From: WHTX01 sp038255145
Lineage (GTDB): Bacteria > Actinomycetota > Acidimicrobiia > Acidimicrobiales > CAIXPF01
Direction: 5' to 3'
Length of the DNA stretch: 55,869 bases
NCBI GenBank assembly: GCA_038255145.1
Contig: JBBSLP010000038.1
Location: 1 to 55,869 of the forward strand
Shown here: positions 34,436-43,628 of the stretch, in pieces
Position numbering within the stretch: the first letter of the stretch is position 1
Layout: each line of letters opens with the position of its first letter
Translations under genes and position numbers: made by a program
Notes under the pieces: generated by a model
What the model was told of the DNA's origin: nothing
Databases searched by the model: none
The model's input: only the letters and a program-made list of their open reading frames with translations

Positions 34436-35395
34436 GTGTTGCACCTGCGCCTCATCGTCCCGCTCGACCTGGCTGAGGTGGTGATCGACCACCTGAGGTC
34501 GGTACCGGGCGTGACCCACCTCGTCCACCTGCCCGGTTCGGCTACCTCCCCACCCGGTGACGTGGTCCTGTGTGACGTGGCCCGGGAGGCGGCCAACGAC
34601 GTGGTGGAGTGGTTGCAGGACCACGCTGTTCACCGGCGGGGCGCCATCGCCGTCGTGGCCCTCGATGCGGTGGTCTCCGATGCCGCTCAACGGGCCGAGG
34701 CCCTGGCGCCGGGCCAGGGAGCGGACGCCCTGGTGTGGGAGGAGGTCGAGGAGCGGGCCCGCGACGAAGCCACCCTGACCGCCTCGTTCCTCGTGTTCAT
34801 CTCCATCGCTGCCATGATCGCCGCCGTTGGCATCCTCCTCGACTCCCCCATCCTCTTGGTGGGGGCCATGGTCGTCGGTCCCGAGTACGGGCCCCTGGCT
34901 GCGCTCTGCGTGTCCGTCGTACGTCGCCGCCCCGGTCCTGCGGGCCGGGCACTGGCCACCCTGGCCATCGGGTTGGCCACGGCCACGGTGGCGGCGCTGG
35001 TGGCCACATTGGCCTTCCGGGTCACAGGCGTCGCCCCGGAGAGCTACTCGGCCGATGACCACCAGCTCACGTCGTTCGTAGCCCACCCTGATGCCTTGGC
35101 CGCGGTGGTGGCCGTGCTGGCCGGGATCGTCGGGATGCTCGCTCTGACCCAGGGGCGCAGCGGCGCCCTCATCGGCGTGTTCGTGTCCGTCACCACCATC
35201 CCCGCGGTGGGCGCCGTCGGGGTGGCCACGGCGTACCGACGCTGGGACGAGGTGGGCGGGGCCGCGCTGCAACTGGGCATCAACGTGGCCGGGTTGGTCG
35301 TGGCCGGGGTGTTGACCTTGGCCGCCCAGGCCCGGATGACGCTGCCGGCCCGCCCGGGCCCACCGCGGCGGTGGGCGGCGCCGAGCCCGAGGTGA
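34436..35395 (+). CDS. DUF389 membrane protein
   Basis: A 319-residue protein: a soluble N-terminal domain (LHLRLIVPLDLAEVVIDHLRSVPGVTHLVHLPG), then about six membrane helices with the DUF389 hallmark SFLVFISIAAMIAAVGILLDSPILLVGAMVVGPEYGPLAAL and IGVFVSVTTIPAVGAVGV. DUF389 proteins are inner-membrane proteins of unknown function. GTG 34436. It is followed by the TTGACCG repeats. Confidence 0.88.
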   Translation: MLHLRLIVPLDLAEVVIDHLRSVPGVTHLVHLPGSATSPPGDVVLCDVAREAANDVVEWLQDHAVHRRGAIAVVALDAVVSDAAQRAEALAPGQGADALVWEEVEERARDEATLTASFLVFISIAAMIAAVGILLDSPILLVGAMVVGPEYGPLAALCVSVVRRRPGPAGRALATLAIGLATATVAALVATLAFRVTGVAPESYSADDHQLTSFVAHPDALAAVVAVLAGIVGMLALTQGRSGALIGVFVSVTTIPAVGAVGVATAYRRWDEVGGAALQLGINVAGLVVAGVLTLAAQARMTLPARPGPPRRWAAPSPR

Positions 35396-35402
35396 CGGCC
35401 GA

Positions 35403-35450
35403 TTGACCGTTGACCGTTGACCGTTGACCGTTCACGCCGGTGGACGGTCA
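35403..35450. repeat. TTGACCG tandem repeat and hairpin between convergent genes
   Basis: Four head-to-tail copies of TTGACCG (35403-35430), then TTCACG and an ACGGTCA (35444-35450) that can pair with any of the TGACCGT units (7 base pairs). The hairpin ends at the stop of the PLP-decarboxylase gene. It may be a bidirectional terminator with a choice of left arms, or a slippage product. Confidence 0.7.
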
Positions 35451-36848
35451 CCCGGCCGACGCCCTGCCCAGAGCGCGGGCGATGCTGGTCACCGACTGTT
35501 CGACGTCACCGGGGGTGGTCAGGCCGTTGGACACCGAGATGCGCATGAGGCGGCGGCCGTGCCACACCGTGCCCCCCATCCAGCACGTGCCCTCGCGCTG
35601 TACGGCGGCGAGGACGGCGTCGGTCCGGGCCGGGGAGCCGAAGTCGACCAGCACCTGGTTGAGCACGACGTCGTTGGCCACCGACACCGCCGGCAACGCC
35701 GCCAACTGGTCGGCGAACTCCGCGGCCCGGGCACAGCACCGCTCGACCAGGTCGGCCACCCCCGACCGGCCGAGTTGGCGCAGGGCGGCCCAGGTGGCGA
35801 AGCCCCGGGCCCGTCGGGAGGACTCGGGGTTGTGGTCGGCGGGCGAACGCACGGCGTCGTCGTCGCCCTGGCCGGCCAGGTAGGCAGCGGCGTCGAAGGC
35901 CATGGACGCCCGATGGGCATCGACGTCGGCGCAGAACACGTAGCCGCAGTCGTAGGGCACGTTCAACCACTTGTGCCCGTCACAGGCCCACGAGTCGGCC
36001 GCCTCGAGCCCGGCCACCAGGTGGCGGCGGCCCGGGGCGGCCGCGGCCCACAAGCCGAAGGCACCGTCCACGTGGACCCAGGCACCGTGGCGGTGGGCCA
36101 GCTCGCACACCGCCACCAGGTCGTCGCACGCCCCGCTGTTGACGTTGCCGGCCTGGGCGCACACCACCGTCGGCGTACCTGCGGGGCCGGCAGCCAGGGC
36201 CGTAGCCAGGGCGTCGACGTCGATGGCCCCCTGGGACGTGGCCGCCACCTCGACCAGGGCTCCGCGGCCCAACCCCAGCAGGCGCAACGACCGGTCGATG
36301 GTGGCGTGGCGCTCGACGCTGGCCACCACGCGCACCCGGGGGGCGCCGACCAGGCCGTCCTCCTCCACGTCCCAACCCACGGTGGCCAGCACCCGGTGCC
36401 GGGCCGCGGCCAGGCCCACGGTGTTGGCCCCCTGGCCACCGGTGACGAAGCCGAACGAGGCGTCCGCGGGCAGCAGCAACAGCTCCTTGAGCCAGGCCCC
36501 CGCGGCCTCTTCGGCCATGGCCGAGGCCGGCGAGGTCACCGGGTTGAAGGCGTTCTGGTCCCAGCCCACGCCCAACAGGTCGGCGCACAGAGCGGCATCC
36601 AACGAGCCGCCGTTGACGAAGCCGAAGTAGCGGGGGCCCACGATGTTGACCAGTCCGGGCTCGGCCGCGGCCACCAGCCGGTCCACGACCTGGGCCGCAG
36701 GCTCGCCGTCCTCGGGCAGCGGCAGGCAGAACGCGGCCCGCAGGGCGTCGACACCGGCGGCGGCACCGACCCGGGCGGCCCCGGCCCCGTCGCGGTAGTC
36801 GGCGATCCGTTCGGCTGTCCTGACCAGCAGCGCACGACGATCGGTCAT
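35448..36848 (-). CDS. PLP-dependent group II amino-acid decarboxylase
   Basis: A 466-residue fold-type I PLP enzyme. The Schiff-base lysine is K293 in SWACDGHKWLNVPYDCG, and GFVTGGQGANTVGLAAAR is the phosphate-binding turn. VCAQAGNVNSGACD and WVHVDGAFGLWAA (Asp near PLP N1) are also present. Group II decarboxylases act on aromatic amino acids, glutamate or aspartate; which one is not readable. ATG 36848. It is divergent from the carboxypeptidase gene 55 bases away. Confidence 0.88.
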   Translation of the reverse strand: MTDRRALLVRTAERIADYRDGAGAARVGAAAGVDALRAAFCLPLPEDGEPAAQVVDRLVAAAEPGLVNIVGPRYFGFVNGGSLDAALCADLLGVGWDQNAFNPVTSPASAMAEEAAGAWLKELLLLPADASFGFVTGGQGANTVGLAAARHRVLATVGWDVEEDGLVGAPRVRVVASVERHATIDRSLRLLGLGRGALVEVAATSQGAIDVDALATALAAGPAGTPTVVCAQAGNVNSGACDDLVAVCELAHRHGAWVHVDGAFGLWAAAAPGRRHLVAGLEAADSWACDGHKWLNVPYDCGYVFCADVDAHRASMAFDAAAYLAGQGDDDAVRSPADHNPESSRRARGFATWAALRQLGRSGVADLVERCCARAAEFADQLAALPAVSVANDVVLNQVLVDFGSPARTDAVLAAVQREGTCWMGGTVWHGRRLMRISVSNGLTTPGDVEQSVTSIARALGRASAG

Positions 36849-36902
36849 GACCGGGAGCCTCGCGCCTCGGCCGACGATGGGACGAGAAACGGAACGTTCG
36901 TC

Positions 36903-38537
36903 ATGAGTACTGTCCTTGCGATGAGAACCAAGCGAGTGAGGGTGGGCATGGGAGCGGCGGCGTTGCTGACGTCGCTGGCCCTGGCGGGGTGCGGGTCGGT
37001 GGACCCGACGGTGGTGGCGGGAGGGTCGCCGGGCACCGAAGCGCCGACGACGACGCTGGCCCCGTCCGATCCCACGGCCATCCCGCCCGCCATCCAGGCC
37101 GCCCTGGACGACCCGACCTTCGCCGACTCGTCCATCGGCCTCCTCATCCAGGACGGCGACACCCACGACGTGCTCGTGGACAAGGCCGCCAACGAGATCT
37201 ACGAGGCGGGGTCGACGACCAAGCTGTACTCGGCGGCGACGTTCCTCGACACCTACGGCGCCGACCACACCCTCGTCACCCCGGTCCACCGCACCGGGCC
37301 CCTGACCGACGGCGTGGTCGACGGCGACCTCGTGCTGGTGGCCTCGGGCGACCAGAACCTGGGGGGCCGTGGCGTGCTCGACGGCCCCATCCAGTTCGTC
37401 CCCACCGACCACACCTACTTCAACCTGCCCGGCGCCGCCATCACCCCCGGCGATCCCCTGGCCGGGCTGAAGGTGCTGGCCGCCCAGGTGGTCGAGTCGG
37501 GCGTGAGCGAGGTCAGCGGCGACGTCGTCGTCGACGACCGCCTGTTCGACACGTTCACCCAGTGGGAGCAGTCGCCCATCAGCCCCATCGTGGTCAACGA
37601 CAACCAGATCGACGTGCTGTCCCTGCCCACCGAGGTGGGCCAGGCCGCCGACCTCGACTGGCGCCCCCAGGTGCCGGGGTGGTCGGTGCGCTCCGAGGTC
37701 ACCACCGTGGCCGCCGCGGGCGGTGCCGGCAACGCCGTGCAGGTGACCCAGGAAGCCCCCGGCCAGCTCGTGGTCAGCGGCACCGTCGAGGAGGGCAGTG
37801 CCCCGGTGCTCGGTGGTTGGTCGGTGCAGGACCCCGCCGCCTTCGCCCGGTCCGCCTTCATCGCCGAGCTCCAGGCCGCCGGGGTCACCGTGAACGCCGA
37901 CCCCACCGGCGCCAACCCCGTCGCTGACCTGCCCGCCAGCTACGAGGACGGCAGCCAGGTCGCGGCGCTGACCTCGGCGCCGCTGTCGGAGACCGTGCAC
38001 CTGGTGCTCAAGGTCAGCCACAACTGGGGGGCCGAGCTGCTCACGTGCATGATCGCCGTGGCCAACGGCTCCAAGGACTGCGAGGACGGCCTGCGGGCCG
38101 AGTACGACTTGGTGGGCCGGGCCGGGCTCGATCGTGACGCCACCTTCCTGCTCGACGGCGCCGGGTCGTCGTTGAGCCGCTTCTCCCCCGACAGCGCCGT
38201 GGGCCTCATCAACTGGTCGACCACCCAGCCCTGGGCCCAGGTCTACCGCGACGCCCTGCCTGTGCTCGGCGAGAGCGGGGACCTCGACCTGTTCGGGGGC
38301 ACGCCGGCCGACGGCAAGGTGATCGCCAAGACGGGGACCCGGGCCGTGCCCGACCCCGGCGCTGACCGCGTGCTCATGCAGACCCGGACCATGGTCGGGT
38401 TCATCGAGGCCAAGTCGGGTCGGGAGCTGCACTTCGCCCTCATGGTGCAGAACGTGCCCCTGGCCAGCGTCGAAGACCTGTTCGCCGTCCTCCGCAAGAT
38501 CGTGGACATCACCGTGGCCATCTACGAGACGTACTGA
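36903..38537 (+). CDS. PBP4/DacB-type D-alanyl-D-alanine carboxypeptidase, lipoprotein
   Basis: A 544-residue secreted serine peptidase. The N-terminus ends in the lipobox SLALAGC, so it should be lipid-anchored. The active-site serine is S104 with K107 (GSTTK), the second element is S372-H-N374 (VSHNWGAELL) and the third is K476-T-G. The insertion between (residues 130-370) fits class C penicillin-binding proteins. It trims or cross-link-edits peptidoglycan. ATG 36903 or 36921 are both possible; the first has a better ribosome-binding site. Confidence 0.9.
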   Translation: MSTVLAMRTKRVRVGMGAAALLTSLALAGCGSVDPTVVAGGSPGTEAPTTTLAPSDPTAIPPAIQAALDDPTFADSSIGLLIQDGDTHDVLVDKAANEIYEAGSTTKLYSAATFLDTYGADHTLVTPVHRTGPLTDGVVDGDLVLVASGDQNLGGRGVLDGPIQFVPTDHTYFNLPGAAITPGDPLAGLKVLAAQVVESGVSEVSGDVVVDDRLFDTFTQWEQSPISPIVVNDNQIDVLSLPTEVGQAADLDWRPQVPGWSVRSEVTTVAAAGGAGNAVQVTQEAPGQLVVSGTVEEGSAPVLGGWSVQDPAAFARSAFIAELQAAGVTVNADPTGANPVADLPASYEDGSQVAALTSAPLSETVHLVLKVSHNWGAELLTCMIAVANGSKDCEDGLRAEYDLVGRAGLDRDATFLLDGAGSSLSRFSPDSAVGLINWSTTQPWAQVYRDALPVLGESGDLDLFGGTPADGKVIAKTGTRAVPDPGADRVLMQTRTMVGFIEAKSGRELHFALMVQNVPLASVEDLFAVLRKIVDITVAIYETY

Positions 38538-38603
38538 TCGTCCCTCACAGCCTGAGATTCCCCGTCCCGCGCCGGCCGCGGCGAGGCATCCTTCGCGACA
38601 CCG

Positions 38604-41024
38604 ATGACTTCCGGAGACCTCGGTCGTCGGATCGGGAGGGAAGGTCGCGCTGCGGCCGGATGGGGAGGACAGCGGGTGTTCGCACGATTGGGTCCGTGGT
38701 GCCATGACCACAGGCGGCTCGTACTCGGGTTGTGGATTCTGGTGTTGGTGCTGGGCGGTGTCCTGCAGGGCGCCGTGGGCGGTGGGTTCCGCGACGAGTT
38801 CAACCTGCCCAACGTGGAGTCGAAGCGGGGCATCGACATCCTCGAGGACCAGTTCGGCGGCCAGGGCAGTGGCATCGTCGGCACCATCGTCTTCAAGGCT
38901 GACCAGGGCGTCGACGACCCCGAGGTCAGGGAGGCCATGTCGGCGCTGTTCGCGAAGGTGGCGACCATCCCCGACGTGACCCGGGTGCAGAGCCCCTTCG
39001 ACGAGGGGGGTGAGCAGCAGATCGCCAGCCAGGGGCCCGACGCCGGCAAGGTGGCGTTCGCCAACGTGGAGATGCCGTCGGACATCGCCCTGCCCCGGGC
39101 CGCAGAGATCCGTGACGAGATCCTCGACGCCGAACCCCAGATCGACGGGGTGAGGACCGAACTGGGCGGCTTCATCTTCGCCGAGTTCTCCCAGCCCTCG
39201 TCCGAGGTGCTGGGCCTGGCCTTCGCCATCGTGATCCTCATCCTCGCCTTCGGGTCGGTGTTGGCCATGGGGCTACCCGTGGGGGTGGCGCTGTTCGGCA
39301 TCGGCATCGGCACGGCGGTCATCACGCTGTTGAGCCACGTGTTGGCCATCCCCGACTTCGCCACCTTCCTGGGCATCATGATCGGTCTGGGGGTGGGCAT
39401 CGACTACGCCCTGCTGATCGTCACCCGCCACCGTGAGCAACTCCACGCCGGGCACACGGTGCGCGAATCGATCACCATCGCATTGGACACCGCGGGCCGC
39501 TCGGTGCTCTTCGCGGGGACCACGGTGGTCATCTCGCTGTTGGGCATGCTGCTGATGGGCGTGGCCTTCGTACAGGGTCTGGCCGTCGGCGCGGCGTCAG
39601 TGGTGGCGGTGACGGTGTTGGCCTCGCTGACGCTGCTGCCGGCGCTCCTGGCCTTCGCCGGCGAGCGCATCGAACGCACCCGGTGGCGGGGCCTGATCGC
39701 CGCCGGCCTGGTGGCCGTGGCCCTGGTGGGCCTGGGGCTGAAGGTGACCCCGCTGATCGTGGGCATCCCCCTGGCCATCATCGTGCTCATCGCCGGCTTC
39801 TTCGTGCCCGCGCTGAAGCGGGAGGTGCCCCGTCGGCCGCCCAAGCCCCTGCGGGAGACAACGGCGTACCGGTGGAGCCGGCTGATCCAGCGCCGTCCGT
39901 GGACGGGGGCGTTGGTGGCCACGGTGGCCCTGCTGGTCATGGCCGTGCCCGTGTTGAGCCTGCGCCTGGGCTTCTCGGACGAGAGCAACTACCCCCAGGA
40001 CAGCACGACCAAGCAGGCCTATGACCTGCTGGTGTCCGGCTTCGGGCCCGGGTTCAACGGTCCCCTGCTGCTGGTGGCCGAGGTGCCGCCGGGGACGCCG
40101 GTGGGGGCGCTCGAGGCCATCAACGAGGCCGCAGCGGCTGATCCCGGGGTGGCGTTCGTGTCCCCGCCCACGCTGAACGACCCGGCGGCGCCGACGGCGG
40201 CGCTGTGGAACCTGGTGCCCACCAGCGGGCCGCAGGACGAGGCCACGTCGCAGCTGGTGGAGCGGTTGCGCTCCGAGGTGCTGCCTCCGGCCGAAGAGGT
40301 GGCCGGGGTGGTGGTCAACGTGACGGGGACGGTGGCCGTCAACGGTGACTTCTCCGACTACCTGACGGCCCGGTTGCCGCTGTTCTTCGCGGCCGTGCTG
40401 CTGCTGTCGTTCCTGTTGCTGATGACGGTGTTCCGCTCGGTGCTGGTGGCGCTCAAGGCGGTGGTGATGAACCTGCTGTCCATCGGGGCGGCGTACGGGA
40501 TCGTGGTGGCGTTGTTCCAGTGGGGTTGGTTGAGCGACATCACCGGGGTGTCGCCGGCGCCCATCGAGCCGTGGGCGCCGATGATGCTGTTCGCCATCAC
40601 GTTCGGCCTGTCCATGGACTACGAGGTGTTCCTGTTGTCCCGGGTGCGTGAGGAGTGGGTGCGCACGGGTGACAGCCGCAGGTCGGTGGCCGATGGGTTG
40701 GCGGCCACGGCCAAGGTGATCACCGCGGCGGCGGCCATCATGGTGGTGGTGTTCGGCAGCTTCCTGTTCGAGAACGACCGGGTGCTGAAGCTGATGGGGA
40801 CGGGGTTGGCCGTGGCCATCCTCCTCGACGCCACCATCGTGCGCATGCTGCTGGTGCCGGCGACCATGGAGCTGCTGGGCGACAAGAACTGGTGGCTGCC
40901 GCGCTGGCTGGACCGGTTGCTGCCCAAGCTGGACGTCGAGGGCCATTCGGCGGCGGCGCGAGCGGTGCCCGATGACGATGACGATGACGCCGATCGGGAT
41001 CGGGAGCTGGCCGGCCGCCGCTGA
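38604..41024 (+). CDS. MMPL/RND-family transporter
   Basis: An 806-residue RND transporter of the MMPL type. Two halves each have one helix, a large extracytoplasmic domain and a helix bundle. The proton-relay helices contain GLGVGIDYALLIVTRHRE and FGLSMDYEVFLLSRVREEW, the Asp-Tyr pairs typical of MMPL. The C-terminus is an acidic/basic cytoplasmic tail (DDDDDDADRDRELA). In actinobacteria such proteins export lipids or siderophores. ATG 38604. Confidence 0.92.
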   Translation: MTSGDLGRRIGREGRAAAGWGGQRVFARLGPWCHDHRRLVLGLWILVLVLGGVLQGAVGGGFRDEFNLPNVESKRGIDILEDQFGGQGSGIVGTIVFKADQGVDDPEVREAMSALFAKVATIPDVTRVQSPFDEGGEQQIASQGPDAGKVAFANVEMPSDIALPRAAEIRDEILDAEPQIDGVRTELGGFIFAEFSQPSSEVLGLAFAIVILILAFGSVLAMGLPVGVALFGIGIGTAVITLLSHVLAIPDFATFLGIMIGLGVGIDYALLIVTRHREQLHAGHTVRESITIALDTAGRSVLFAGTTVVISLLGMLLMGVAFVQGLAVGAASVVAVTVLASLTLLPALLAFAGERIERTRWRGLIAAGLVAVALVGLGLKVTPLIVGIPLAIIVLIAGFFVPALKREVPRRPPKPLRETTAYRWSRLIQRRPWTGALVATVALLVMAVPVLSLRLGFSDESNYPQDSTTKQAYDLLVSGFGPGFNGPLLLVAEVPPGTPVGALEAINEAAAADPGVAFVSPPTLNDPAAPTAALWNLVPTSGPQDEATSQLVERLRSEVLPPAEEVAGVVVNVTGTVAVNGDFSDYLTARLPLFFAAVLLLSFLLLMTVFRSVLVALKAVVMNLLSIGAAYGIVVALFQWGWLSDITGVSPAPIEPWAPMMLFAITFGLSMDYEVFLLSRVREEWVRTGDSRRSVADGLAATAKVITAAAAIMVVVFGSFLFENDRVLKLMGTGLAVAILLDATIVRMLLVPATMELLGDKNWWLPRWLDRLLPKLDVEGHSAAARAVPDDDDDDADRDRELAGRR

Positions 41025-41048
41025 GGTTCGGTTGCGGACCGGGTGGTC

Positions 41049-41077
41049 GAGGGGCGGGCTGTTGCGGCTCGCCCCTC
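41049..41077. terminator. Hairpin between MMPL gene and convergent vapC
   Basis: Stem GAGGGGCG/CGCCCCTC (8 base pairs) with a 13-base loop, 25 bases after the MMPL stop. It is likely a terminator for that gene and perhaps, in the other direction, for vapC. Confidence 0.5.
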
Positions 41078-41129
41078 GCCGCGTCCGGGTTCCCCATCAC
41101 GGCGAATCGGCCCGTGAGTGGGCCTGCGA

Positions 41130-41516
41130 TCAGTGACGCAGGTCGCGCCACGACCATGGCGAGCCTTCGAGGAGCAGCTCGGGATCGCCGGTCCACAGCG
41201 TTGCGCCGTGCCCGATCGCCGTCGCCGCAGCAAAGGCGTCCGCAGAGGACATGGGGTTGTCGGCCTTGATGGCCGCGGCTTCGAGCACGCGTAGGTCCGA
41301 CGGCAGCTCGCGCTTCGTGATGCCTCGGAGATCGTTGATGGTGCTCCGGGCGGCCTCATCGCCGTGGCGCCGGCGCAGGACGTAGAAGACCTCCCCCGCG
41401 TTGATCCAGCTGACGATCGGGCGTTCCTCGGCCAAGAGCTCATCGACAGCTTGTGCTGCCGGTTCGGCGCCCTCGAGGTAGCGCAGGATGGCCCAGGAGT
41501 CGAGGACGACCGTCAC
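41130..41516 (-). CDS. VapC PIN-domain toxin
   Basis: A 128-residue PIN ribonuclease: TVVLDSWAILRYLEG (first Asp), NAGEVFYVLRRRHG (Glu), SSADAFAAATAIGHGATLWTGDPELL (the last two Asp). It should be a magnesium-dependent tRNA/rRNA-cleaving toxin, neutralised by the antitoxin upstream. Its GTG overlaps the antitoxin stop (GTGA-type overlap). Confidence 0.88.
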   Translation of the reverse strand: MTVVLDSWAILRYLEGAEPAAQAVDELLAEERPIVSWINAGEVFYVLRRRHGDEAARSTINDLRGITKRELPSDLRVLEAAAIKADNPMSSADAFAAATAIGHGATLWTGDPELLLEGSPWSWRDLRH

Positions 41517-41749
41517 GCCCGGTCTTCGCGAGCCCGGTCGGCTCGTCGTTCTGCCTCCAAGAGCTCGACGAGGCCGGAGTCGGCGAAGCGGCCCCGCAGG
41601 GAGGGCCGGATGCGGGCCGGACGGAGGGTGATGTGGTCCTCGTGGCGCCAGAAGCTGATCTCGTCACCAGGCTCGATGCCGACTTCGTCCCGTAGCTCCT
41701 TGGGTATCACCACCTGCCCTTTCGGGCCGACACGGTAGGTCATACTCAT
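41513..41749 (-). CDS. AbrB/MazE-type antitoxin
   Basis: A 78-residue SpoVT-AbrB (swapped-hairpin) protein: MTYRVGPKGQVVIPKELRDEVGIEPGDEISFWRHEDHITLRPA is the DNA-binding fold, and the C-terminal helix SGLVELLEAERRADRA should bind the toxin. It represses its own promoter at the palindrome on its start codon. Starts at 41749 or 41743 are equally likely. Confidence 0.88.
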   Translation of the reverse strand: MSMTYRVGPKGQVVIPKELRDEVGIEPGDEISFWRHEDHITLRPARIRPSLRGRFADSGLVELLEAERRADRAREDRA

Positions 41750-41758
41750 CAGTATGAC
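41739..41758. promoter_or_regulatory. Autorepression operator of the AbrB-VapC module
   Basis: An 8-base perfect inverted repeat GTCATACT-catc-AGTATGAC covers the antitoxin start codons. Antitoxins of this type bind such a palindrome and shut off the operon. Confidence 0.6.
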
Positions 41759-41815
41759 TTCGGCGTCGACCCGTCAGGCCAGGGTTTCGTCGAGCCAGTC
41801 GAGGGCGCGGTCCAG

Positions 41816-42295
41816 GTGGCGGGCCGGCCCTGCCCACCGTGGATCGCCGACGAGGACCGGCTGGTGTCCCTGGCCCGGCTGGTACGGCGCCACGACGACG
41901 CTGCCGTGGGCTTCGGGCTGCCCACCGAGCTGCCCGTGCGCCCCGAGCCCGCCGACCTGCCCCCGGGCCCGCCGCAGCCGCCCGAACTGGTGGGGCACAT
42001 GGACATCACGTCGGACAACGTGGTCTTCCGTGATGGGCAGGCGGTGGCGTTGATCGACTTCGCCCTGGCCTGGCCGGTGCCCCGGGTGATGGAGGTGGCC
42101 AACCTGATGCTGTGGTGGGTGCCGTTCGGGGAGGACGCAGACGTCGATCCCGGGTCGCGGGGGCTGGACCGGCCCCGCCGGTGTGGGCTGATCGCCGACG
42201 CCCACGGGTTGTCGCCCGCCGATCGGGCCGCCCTGGTCGTCTGGCTGGAGGCCAACGGTGCCGCGCTGCGATCCGTGCTGGTCGGGTCGACCTGA
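41816..42295 (+). pseudogene. Truncated aminoglycoside-phosphotransferase-like (APH) protein
   Basis: Only the C-lobe of an APH/choline-kinase-like enzyme: PPWIADEDRLVSLARLVRRHDDAAVGF, the catalytic loop LVGHMDITSDNVVF (HxDxxxxN), and the metal-binding VALIDFALAWPVPRV, then helical C-terminal parts. The N-lobe with the ATP-binding lysine is absent, and no in-frame start with a ribosome site exists upstream. It is most likely a remnant after a 5' deletion. On the opposite strand (to 41774) a short open frame ends HLDRALDWLDETLA, perhaps another fragment. Confidence 0.65.
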
Positions 42296-42350
42296 GGCGA
42301 CCTGAGGCAACGATCACCGATCAGTTCCGCACCACGGCGAACCTGGAAGT

Positions 42351-42362
42351 TACCGACCGGTA
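42351..42362. promoter_or_regulatory. Candidate TetR-type operator of the acyl-CoA dehydrogenase gene
   Basis: TACCG-ac-CGGTA, perfect 5-base arms, 34 bases before the GTG start. Its length and position suit a TetR-family repressor, a common control of fatty-acid degradation genes. No regulator is encoded next to it. Confidence 0.35.
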
Positions 42363-42396
42363 GCATGACGGGAGACCGTCTATCGGAGGTACCGCC

Positions 42397-43605
42397 GTGG
42401 CCGAGTTCTCGCTGTCGCTCAACGACGATCAGCAGCAGTTGCAGGCGTGGGTGCACCAGTTCGCCGCCGACGTGATCCGGCCCGTCGCCCACGAGTGGGA
42501 CCAGCGGGAGGAGACCCCGTGGCCGGTGCTGGAGGAGGCCTCGAAGATCGGGCTGTACTCGCTCGACTTCATCGCCACGGCCGGGTTGGACCCGACGGGT
42601 CAGACGTTCCCCGTGGTGTTGGAGGAGCTGTTCTGGGGGGACGCCGGCATCGGGCTGTCCCTGGTGGGGACGGTGCTGGGGGTGGCGGCCATCACCGGGC
42701 AGGGCACGCCGGAGCAGGTAGGGGAGTGGCTGCCCGAGTGCTTCGGCACGCCCGGTGACGTGAAGCTGGCGGCGTTCTGCGTGTCCGAGCCCGATGCCGG
42801 ATCCGACGTGTCGTCGCTGCGGTCCACGGCCCGCTACGACGGGGCCACCGACGAGTGGGTGCTGAACGGCACGAAGACGTGGATCACCAACGGCGGCATC
42901 GCCGATGTGCACGTGGTGGTGGCCACGGTCGATCGGACGCTGGGGTCACGGGGCCAGGCCAGCTTCGTGGTGGCCAAGGGGACCAAGGGGCTGAGCCAGG
43001 GGGCGAAGTTCACCAAGATGGGCATCCGGGCCAGCCACACGGCCGAGGTGCTGCTCGACGAGGTTCGTGTCCCCGGGCGCTGCCTGTTGGGCGGCAAGGA
43101 CAAGCTCGACGAGCGCCTGGCGAGGGTGCGCGCCGGTGGTCACGCGAGGTCCCAGGGCGCGATGAAGACGTTCGAGACGACGCGGCCGTCGGTGGCGGCG
43201 CAGGCGTTGGGGATCGCCCGGGCGGCGTTCGAGTACAGCCTGGACTACGCCAAGGAGCGCAAGCAGTTCGGCAAGCCCATCATCGAGAACCAGGGGATCG
43301 CCTTCATGCTGGCCGATGTGGCCACGGAGATCGAGGCGGCGCGGTGGCTGGTGCGGCGGGCGGCGTGGCTGGGTGCCCGAGGCGAGGCCACCCACGCCGA
43401 GGGTTCGATGGCCAAGCTCAAGGCCGGTCGGGTGGCGGTGTGGGCCACCGAGCGGGCCGTGCAGATCCTGGGCGGAGCCGGCTACGTGTCCGAGCACCCC
43501 GTCGAGCGCTGGTACCGGGATGCCAAGATCTACGACATCTTCGAAGGCACCGAGCAGATCCAGCAGCTGGTGATCGCCCGAGCCATCAGCGGCGTTCGCA
43601 TCTGA
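42397..43605 (+). CDS. Acyl-CoA dehydrogenase
   Basis: A 402-residue FAD enzyme of the acyl-CoA dehydrogenase family. AFCVSEPDAGSDVSSLRSTA and GTKTWITNGGIADVHVV are the flavin/substrate signatures, RKQFGKPIIENQGIAFMLADVATEIEAARWLV is the C-terminal helical bundle, and YRDAKIYDIFEGTEQIQQLVIARAI contains the C-terminal Glu in the position of the catalytic base. It oxidises an acyl-CoA to the enoyl-CoA. GTG 42397 with the ribosome site GGAGGT. Confidence 0.93.
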   Translation: MAEFSLSLNDDQQQLQAWVHQFAADVIRPVAHEWDQREETPWPVLEEASKIGLYSLDFIATAGLDPTGQTFPVVLEELFWGDAGIGLSLVGTVLGVAAITGQGTPEQVGEWLPECFGTPGDVKLAAFCVSEPDAGSDVSSLRSTARYDGATDEWVLNGTKTWITNGGIADVHVVVATVDRTLGSRGQASFVVAKGTKGLSQGAKFTKMGIRASHTAEVLLDEVRVPGRCLLGGKDKLDERLARVRAGGHARSQGAMKTFETTRPSVAAQALGIARAAFEYSLDYAKERKQFGKPIIENQGIAFMLADVATEIEAARWLVRRAAWLGARGEATHAEGSMAKLKAGRVAVWATERAVQILGGAGYVSEHPVERWYRDAKIYDIFEGTEQIQQLVIARAISGVRI

Positions 43606-43628
43606 TCGCCGAGGCGGGCCCTCGCGGT

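Noticed and set aside
35424..36900. Plus-strand frame upstream of and continuous with the carboxypeptidase gene
   Set aside because: The upstream part is a shadow of the PLP-decarboxylase gene; the signal peptide and lipobox fix the real start at 36903.
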